Source: Lunularia cruciata (lineage: Eukaryota > Streptophyta > Marchantiopsida > Lunulariales > Lunulariaceae). From it: a stretch of 64,000 bases of DNA. Within the stretch, counting starts at the first letter, position 1. Every line of letters begins with the position of its first letter. Shown here piece by piece: positions 57,611 through 64,000 of the stretch. The stretch covers positions 24,840,552 to 24,904,551 of the forward strand of contig OX419756.1 in assembly GCA_948567375.1 (NCBI GenBank), in the 5' to 3' direction. The translations under genes and the position numbers were made by a program. Under the pieces are notes generated by a model. It was not told where the DNA came from. It searched no databases and saw only the letters and a program-made list of their open reading frames with translations.

Positions 57611-58128
57611 TGATCAAGTACAAGTAAGAAGAACTGGGAGTCTTGACTAAATTAAAGTTGATCCGCAGAAGTTAGAAACAGAAAGCTTTGCTCTAGATCA
57701 TAGATATGCTGCGTATTCAAGTTTTGGGTAGAGATGCGCGGGTCGACTGTGATCACTCACGTACGCTGCAAGGACTTTACGTACCGCAAACATTGCGGAA
57801 GTGATTTGCAGTTGGGATATTAACGTTGTCCGCAAAATAGAATCCGCAAAGTAAAGAGAGTTTTTCTCAAACTCGTGAGAAACGTATAAATAAAATTCTA
57901 GGATTGAACTGGGGCTAAACTTGCCGTTGAGGCGAAACTATTAAGGTAACATAATGATGATTGATGTCACTTTGTAAAGTGCAAACGGCTACGATAAATT
58001 TCCAGAGCAAGGGGATGGTTTTCCGCTTGGTTGTGAGATTGACTAAACTAGTGAAAAAAACATCCCCAAGAGTGCGTAGAATCCGCCCATGGCGTTATTC
58101 GATCCATACCTAAGCTAAGTGTACACTA
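57611..58128. other. No gene seen
   Basis: Spacer. The sequence is less AT-rich than average, with CGC-containing words (for example GATGCGCGGGTCGACTG). No coding or repeat evidence. Confidence 0.3.
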
Positions 58129-59746
58129 GGGGGTTTCAGAAAATAGTTCTATGTAGTTCTGTATATTTTCATAAAAAATTTTATAAATTTGATTACCGTT
58201 TGACTAAATTGGTATAGAATGCGGGTCGAAAAGAAAAAGATACATTATCAATTCTAGTCCAAGTTTTTTATTATTAACAATTTTCATAATAAATGATTAA
58301 TAAAGAATATGGAATTTTATATTATCACACCGTAAAATATTAATTATAATTTCACGATAAAGTGTTTGCTTTAGAGTGAATCTAGTCTGTGCCAATTGCC
58401 ACAATAGCCGCTGATTACGAAGTATGATAATTTAAGATTATATGTTCTTCAACCGCACGCTCGTAAATGCATGTACAATGCTCGTAGGCACGTGAAGCCG
58501 CTCTGTCTCTGCTCGATGGCACTCGCCATCAAACATCTAAGTTCAGCAGGTCAAGAAATTAATGTTATTTGCAAAGTTCAGCAATTATTAGGAAATAATG
58601 AAGTAAGAGCTGTTGCTATGAGTGCTGCAGATCGTATGATGCTTTTGGATGATGCAAGAAATGAAATTTATTGATATAGGAGCCCCTTTAACTGTAGGAG
58701 AAGAAACTCTTGGTAGAACTTTTAATATATTTTGGAGAACTTGTAGATAATTTAGGACCTGTAGACGCTCATTCCACATTTCCAATTCATAGACCTGCTC
58801 CTGCTTTTACACAATTAGATACAAATTTATCTATTTTTGAAATAGGAATTAAAGGAGTAGATCTTTTAACTCCTTATCGGCTTGGAGGCAAGATTGGATT
58901 ATCTGGAGGAGTTGGTGTAGGAAAAACAGTTCTTATCATGGAATTAATTATTAACATAGCTAAAGCCATGGCAGTGTATCAGTATCTGGAGAAGTAGATG
59001 TGTCAGTATTTGGAGGAGTAGGCGAAAAAAATCGTGAAGGAAATTATCTTTACATGGAAATGAAAGAATCTAAAGTAATAAAATAAGAAAATATTTCAGA
59101 ATCAAAAGTGACGTTAGTATATGGTCAAATGAATGAACCACTAGGTGCTCGTATGAGAGTTGGATCAATAGCTTGAACTATGTCTGAATATTTTTGAGAA
59201 GTTAATAAACATTAACAAAATGTCTGGTTATTGTCCTTGATATTCGAGAGAAAATTCTTGTGATTTGGAATCTTCCATAGTAAAAGTTTACTACAGTTCC
59301 ATAGTGAAAGCTTACTACAGTTCATGAATCTTGAAATTACGTTTCATGCTGAGAAATACCGTGTGACATATGTCTATTGTTAAGAGTACCTATGATAGAA
59401 ATAAGCTTGAAAGCACTAGGATTTTAGCTCAGCAGAAAATTTGCTGAGTTCGAATAGTCGGAGCCGCTGCAAAATTTCATAAATCATCTTTAAGAATCAC
59501 CCACCACGTGGTAGCCCTCCCAAAAAGCCATATTATTTTTTCTGACATTTATTTATTTTGATACAATAACCCTAAACATCTGTAATATGGCACTTGATTT
59601 TTATAAATGAAAACAATTTGCACTTCATGTCAACTACTGGGCCTTCATTTATTAGCATTTCATCTCGTTACCGAATTCACTAAAAATAATTGCGGATATT
59701 GTCATTTATCCCAAAGACATCAGTCAAAACTATTTCTGAAACCCCT
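58129..59746. mobile_element. Element with GGGGTTTCA inverted ends enclosing a plastid atpB fragment
   Basis: The left end reads GGGGGTTTCAGAAAATAGTT and the inverse of the right end reads AGGGGTTTCAGAAATAGTTT; the match extends over about 20 bases. Both are flanked by TA-containing words (CACTA left, TACTG right). The first 240 bases are an inverted copy of repeat family Z (10.9 and 26.2 kb). The interior 58543-59225 is an atpB relic. This suggests a nonautonomous DNA transposon that acquired plastid-derived DNA, or a Z element into which plastid DNA was inserted. No transposase is present. Confidence 0.5.
58543..59225 (+). pseudogene. atpB: Nuclear fragment of plastid atpB (ATP synthase CF1 beta subunit)
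   Basis: Read across frameshifts the sequence encodes [20 protein letters not shown] then [32 protein letters not shown] then [37 protein letters not shown] (Walker A motif GGVGVGKT), LIMELI, a GGVGE-like turn, [10 protein letters not shown] and VYGQMNEPLGARMRVG. This corresponds to roughly the 65th to 265th residue of the usual protein of about 490. Frameshifts and internal stops show that it is nonfunctional. The 5' and 3' parts are missing. In the plastid the gene product forms the catalytic sites of ATP synthase. This copy is a nuclear plastid-DNA insertion because it is flanked by transposon DNA. Confidence 0.85.
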
Positions 59747-59818
59747 TACTGTACTCCTATATAAAGTCCGTTAATTCATGGGTCACATACACAGTTGAAA
59801 ACGAACTACCATATACTA

Positions 59819-60033
59819 GGGGGTTTCAAATATAAAGTTACGGAACTACAGGGTAAAGGACTTGCGACCGTAAAATGTTATGAGAAATCTAAGGATGACC
59901 CGTAGCTCTTTACGGCAACGGGGCTTTTACTCATCGAATATTTCGATTTCTCTCGTAAATCCAAATTTTAATATCTATAATCTAAATTTTAATATATTAC
60001 GGTTTCTCTCGAAAAATCTATATTTGAAACCCC
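59819..60033. mobile_element. 215-bp MITE-like element with GGGGTTTCA ends
   Basis: Left end GGGGGTTTCAAATATA, right end TATATTTGAAACCCC. Flanks are TACTA and TACTG. No coding capacity. The interior has a direct word pair (TCCAAATTTTAATAT and TCTAAATTTTAATAT). The size and inverted ends fit a miniature inverted-repeat element; the GGGG start and TA flanks resemble Tourist-like (Harbinger-derived) elements. Confidence 0.6.
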
Positions 60034-60059
60034 TACTGCATGCATAATTCAAAGATTTC

Positions 60060-61140
60060 ATTAATGTTCTGCCCGACTTGGGTTATCAATTTTCCTTTTT
60101 CTCCAAAACATTATACATGTGTTTGCATGTTACCAGGGCCTTATGTCGAAAACTGAGAATTGTATGCACCTACTGTTGCCGCTGTTTGATCACGAGGCTT
60201 ATGGGGAACATGCTGGCAGACAATGTTTTCGTTCACCCGCCATGGGAAAGTGCATGACGGTGAACGACAATGACCATGCAAGACCGAATCAGCAAATTTA
60301 AAGATACTTTTATAAGGCTTAGGGTGTTTCATCTCAGTCCATCTGTATTCCGATGTATTTCGACATTTGAGCTTTCATTCATTCATGGACCTTTATCATA
60401 AAGCTGACCTTGGAGTGGCAGTTCAACGTTTGATCTCTTCCAATATATCCAGACAGACTTGGGTCCCTTCAAATCTTTAAGTTAAAGCTCCCTTTGTCAA
60501 TGAAACTGTTTAGTGTCAAATGTCAACGAAAATATGCTGCATCAAGCACTTTATACGCACAGGATCAAAGTAACACATACATATCCCGTGGGTGTGTTGA
60601 AATTCATGTGCTGCAACAAACGACAACGTTGTTGGGAGTAAAATACCAGCTGCGTACATCGCAGATTGGAATCATCTGATCTCTTACTCGGCTTATCGAA
60701 GTCGCACATGGTATGTACTACCTTGAAATACTTGTATCAGTGGATGGAGCGAATAGGCGCATCTCTATAAAGTGAGTGCAGATGGAAACAAGAAAACCAT
60801 GAAGTACGTACCAACTCGTACTCATGATTCAAATGAAAAGCTCAATGAATATAACTTACATCTCATCTTGCATGAAGTTTTTTCAAACTTTAGTGTCGTG
60901 GTTCAAAGAACCCCCATATGAAATTCACAACCGTCCATGTGTGTACAGTACTGTAAATGAGTGCTCAAAGTAGAGAGACACATCCCTATCCTCGTCAGTA
61001 CGTCAAAAGCACCTCACCCTCGGTTGGAATAAGTGCCGCACAGCCAAGCTGCTGAACAAATATACACGTCGAGCACAGTCACATTCACTTGTGGTATCCA
61101 AAACGATAAGTAGATCACAATAGTCAATCAGAGACGAGAG
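60060..61140. other. No gene seen
   Basis: About 1.1 kb without a supported coding region. The sequence is less repetitive than its surroundings and could be unique DNA. TACTGCATGCATAATTCA at 60034 recurs at 61275. Confidence 0.3.
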
Positions 61141-61255
61141 AACAGGTAAAGAAAAGATGGCGACGCGTGTAGGATACCAAGACGAATGGAAAACCATCGA
61201 GCTGGACAAGGGTATGGGCAAAACCCAATAGTTTTGGTATGAGAAATTTGTTCCT
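61140..61255 (-). repeat. Diverged LINE 3' tail
   Basis: Words AAGATGGCGACGCG, ACCATCGAGCTGGACAAGGG, GGGCAAAACCCAATAG and TATGAGAAATTTG align in order with 57130-57245 (GGCGACCGCATAGG, CCATCAAGCCGTACAAGGG, GGGGCTAAGCCCCAATAG, ATATGAGAAATTTG). The hairpin is weakened. Identification rests on order and spacing. Confidence 0.35.
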
Positions 61256-61309
61256 ACTCTTATTTGAAACCCCCTACTGCATGCATAATTCATGCAGTAG
61301 GAACAATTT

Positions 61310-61835
61310 ATCATATACCCGCTCTCTCATGTCCAGCAAACATTATACCATTGAGATCAACATCTGTAGCTACCCTTTGTCTTCCAAAATGACATCAAGT
61401 CATATTTATCCTTGCTGCATCTAGTGTAGTACCACAATGAAGATGCAGATGAGTGTACCAAACCTAGATGGAACGTTATTGCTGTAGAGAAAACAGTTGG
61501 TGTTACTCAAAATGCCTTGAGATACCCACTCTCTCATATCCAACAAATATTATCAACAACCATTGATATCATCACTTGTAGCTACCCTTTGTCCTCCAAA
61601 ATGAAATAAAGCCATATTTATCCTTGCTGCATCTAGTGTAGTACCACACTCATAAGTGAGTAATGAAGATGCATATGGGTAGACCAAACCAAGGCAGAAT
61701 CTTGTTGCTATAGAGAAAGTAGTTGATGTGAGTCAAAATGCACTAATGTAGGGTCAAGCTTGGATCAAAGAGCATGTCTTTACTCTTGCTAAAGCAAACA
61801 AAAAGACATGCCTTTAGCAAACCCTAGTAGCATAA
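61310..61835 (+). repeat. Tandem pair related to the LINE-associated fragment
   Basis: Unit one starts near 61314 and unit two near 61521. Shared words are ATCCTTGCTGCATCTAGTGT, AGTACCACA and GTAGAGAAA, plus GTTG. Unit two and the sequence after it (to 61835) align with the inverse of 23369-23160, including ACCAAACC and TCAAGCTTGGATCAAAGAGC. The reading SNEDAYG.TKPRQNL matches SNEDADGWTKPRQNF there. Stops interrupt it. Confidence 0.6.
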
Positions 61836-61839
61836 AAAA

Positions 61840-62100
61840 TGGATGAATCAACTACTAAAAAATACAGCACATGTTGAATAATTATATAATTATAGCACAT
61901 ATATCAATAATAATTGATATATCAAGGACAATTATAAACCTTTTGGTCTAATCAAAAGGCAAGGAGGTAAATGATGGAAATCTTTCTTAATCTTATGGGG
62001 ATAATCTATCTTCCACTTACCACAATAGCACCTAAAGAGAAAATTATTCCTCTTCTATCTTGATTACATACATCTCCAAGATTGATGTATCAACAACCAC
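61840..62100. other. No gene seen
   Basis: AT-rich stretch with TATATAATTATA and TAATAATTGATATATCAA words. It may already be flank of the gypsy LTR on the right. Confidence 0.25.
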
Positions 62101-62119
62101 AAAATGGGAGAAAAGCAAA

Positions 62120-62809
62120 GATACCAAGAGAGCTTGTGTGCCGGCTTGTCTCTCGCTCAAAATAAACCTCTGATGGCTATTATGGTAGAGCATCATGGAC
62201 TTAGAAGGCAAGGAATCCCAACTCCATCATACTCCTCCAAGGCTAACACTCCAAGACTCAAACCATTGTTCACTAGAGAACTCAATGAGAGAGAAATAGT
62301 TGCAAATGAAAGGATGATGAGTACCTCTTCATCCCTAGTTTATATACTTGTGAAATAGTTATGCACCAAAGTTACTAATTATTGGAGGAACTCAAGTTAC
62401 TTGGCTAAAAGTCAAATAAAGTAAAAAAAGCTAAAGGAATATCCACATTCATGGGAATATTCTCCTAAGTATGTGGTCTTATCTTGACCCAACCACTAAG
62501 TCAAGTATTCCTTCACATAGGCTATCCTTGGACCGTAGAAGAATTTAAAACAAAAAGGCTTGTGGGTCCAAGAGTTCTCAACTTTTTCCTCAAAGCCAAG
62601 CATCTAGGAATAATACCAAGTCAACATACTAGAATCCAAAATAGTGGTGCTCATCATTTCTACTTCCTCTAAAAAGAGGTCCCTTCTATCTTAGCTATGA
62701 CTAACTTTAGCTTATCATGACTAATGTAGAATCATCCTTTATCTCTCAAGTACTTATAATACCAAACTAAATATCACAATAGCACATACATACACAAATG
62801 GGTGTTACA
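62120..62809 (-). repeat. LTR of the Ty3/gypsy element (3' LTR)
   Basis: On the minus strand it starts TGTAACACCCATTTGTG at 62809. Just upstream (62810-62840) is the purine-rich AGTCTGGGGGTAAA, a good polypurine tract. It aligns with 14498-13800. The left boundary is uncertain because the two copies diverge near 62130. It contains GTATATAAAC-type promoter words (minus strand). Confidence 0.75.
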
Positions 62810-62859
62810 TTTACCCCCAGACTGAAATTTCATTTTTTCCTCAAAGCAAAGGTCTCTCT

Positions 62860-63969
62860 ACCTTCTATGATACATCTTCAACTTATCATGGTTAATCTTA
62901 TCAAAGTGTAATCTTCCCAAATCCTTGAGATCATAGGTTTAATTGCCCCACAACTTCTCTACTATGAAAGGTCCAAAGTACTTAGGCAAAAACTTCTTTT
63001 GCACTCTCTTGAATCAAATGGAATCAAAAAACGTTACCTAATCACCTTCTTTGAAGGGTTCCACCTTTTTCTTGCCTTGCCTCTTGTCATAGCTTTCCTT
63101 TTTTTCCTTTGGGCTTTCTCCACTTGAACCATAGCAATTGCTCTTGCCTCCTCCAATTCCATGAGTTGATCCTTCCTTGACTTCTCTACATCACCTTCTT
63201 GTGCTTTCTTCAATCTCTTGTGAATGCTTTGGAAGGTAGGAAGATCAAAGTGAATAGGTAAGGTAGATTCAATACCATATACCAATTGAAATGGAAAATA
63301 TCTGATAGAATTCTTCATGGTTGTCCTATACTCCCACAAAACTGCATGAATCCTCTTGTCCCAATGATTTTTAGCCCCCTCAATTTCTGCATCTTTGGCC
63401 AATATCATGCACAAGGTCTGATTGGTTCTCTCTACCAAGCCATTGAAATTTGGCTTATAGGATGTAGTTACTCTATGTGTGATAGAGAAATGTTGTAGCA
63501 TGGCTATAGTAATGCTTCTTGTAAACTCTCCTCCTCTATCACAAACAAACTCCAAAGGGCACCCCAACCTAGTGATAATGTGTTCATAAAGAAATCTCCC
63601 AACTTCATCTTCATTCTTCTCCCTTAGTGGTCTAACCTCAACCCACTTGGTAAGATAATCAGTAACTACCCCAATGTACCAATTCCTCCTTGGGGTTCTA
63701 TTGGCAGGACCTAAAAAATCAATTCTCCACTTCTCAAAAGGTCTTAGCGATAGAATTGATCTAAGTGGTGGAGTGGAAGAAGACTTTCTAGCAAAAGCTT
63801 GACAAACATGACAAGTTTTACAATAATTAAGACAATCCTTGGAAATCCCACTCCAATAGTAGCATGGATCTAGAATCTTGAATGCAATCACCTTTCTTGC
63901 AAAGTGTATTGCACATACTAAACCTTCATGAAACTCCTTTTTGAGTAAGATAGACTCTTCCTTACCCAT
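62860..63969 (-). pseudogene. Ty3/gypsy integrase, best preserved coding region
   Basis: The 311-residue frame (63969-63034) holds an integrase zinc-binding end (YWSGISKDCLNYCKTCHVCQ) and the catalytic core: WRIDFLGPANRTPRRN (first Asp), FVCDRGGEFTRSITI (second Asp), YKPNFNGLVERTNQTLCMIL (Glu), then KRIHAVLWEYRTTMKNSIRY and FQLVYGIESTLPIHFDLPTF. The C-terminal helix is Lys/Arg-rich. All three catalytic residues are present. After the stop near 63034 the chromo-like tail continues in another frame to about 62860 (KKFLPKYFGPFIVEKLWG, LKDLGRLHFDKINHDKLKMY). Upstream reverse transcriptase lies beyond the window. It would insert reverse-transcribed DNA into the genome; the frame break suggests a recently inactivated copy. 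Confidence 0.85.
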
Positions 63970-64000
63970 TGCTCTTAAAAGTAGACCTTCTGCTTCTTGG

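Noticed and set aside
58471-58674. A small gene starting at 58471
   Set aside because: Its latter half is the atpB relic in one frame; the first part is flanking DNA.
1-64000. CRISPR arrays, bacterial operons or ribosome binding sites
   Set aside because: The window is eukaryotic repeat DNA; no spaced direct repeats or prokaryotic gene arrangement were seen.

Overview
This window looks like nuclear DNA of a land plant with a large, repeat-filled genome. A gymnosperm is my best guess, but a fern or lycophyte is not excluded. The evidence is AT-rich, gene-poor sequence, nested and decayed LTR retrotransposons, four kinds of cut-and-paste transposon, a LINE-like element and a nuclear copy of plastid atpB. 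I found no intact host gene, rRNA or functional tRNA. Almost every coding segment is a transposon relic with stops or frameshifts, so most coordinates are approximate.

Layout. 1-2.3 kb: gag-only retroelement (family Y, minus) with an LTR-like end. 2.3-7.4 kb: decayed Ty3-type gag-like sequence and a tRNA-like SINE head. 7.4-9.1 kb: gag-only element of family X. 9.2-11.1 kb: Harbinger ORF1 scrap, AGC-rich minisatellites, an unknown Ser-rich open frame and a MITE-like repeat. 12.7-15.7 kb: MULE with long inverted ends, a 9-bp target duplication and an LTR inserted in its transposase gene. 15.9-18.1 kb: tandem duplication, LINE tail and a Myb/SANT-like Harbinger ORF1 relic. 18.7-20.5 kb: unknown coiled-coil protein relic. 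21.2-21.6 kb: G-rich minisatellite. 23.2-25.3 kb: LINE 3' end next to a PIF/Harbinger transposase. 29.2-32.1 kb: complete pogo/Tigger element whose catalytic region is triplicated. 33-35.5 kb: tandem arrays and a second copy of the unknown protein. 38.2-40.6 kb: Ty3/gypsy pol relic cut by a second family Y element (40.65-43.5 kb). 44.3-45.8 kb: second Harbinger relic. 46.4-56.7 kb: Ty1/copia element with paired LTRs, with two family X elements lying head-to-head inverted where its reverse transcriptase should be. 57.1-57.6 kb: second LINE 3' end. 58.1-60.0 kb: elements with GGGGTTTCA ends, one enclosing the atpB fragment. 61.1-61.8 kb: LINE-related repeats. 62.1-64 kb: the best preserved gypsy integrase and its LTR, the same LTR family that sits in the MULE.

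The most unusual items are: the two related gag-only families (X and Y) with conserved acidic and coiled-coil proteins but no pol; a LINE with a restriction-like endonuclease domain and a hairpin-bearing 3' end found at several sites; the 460-bp in-gene triplication of the pogo transposase bounded by an 8-bp microhomology; and the atpB fragment enclosed by transposon-like inverted ends. All identifications come from reading motifs by eye; no database search was run.
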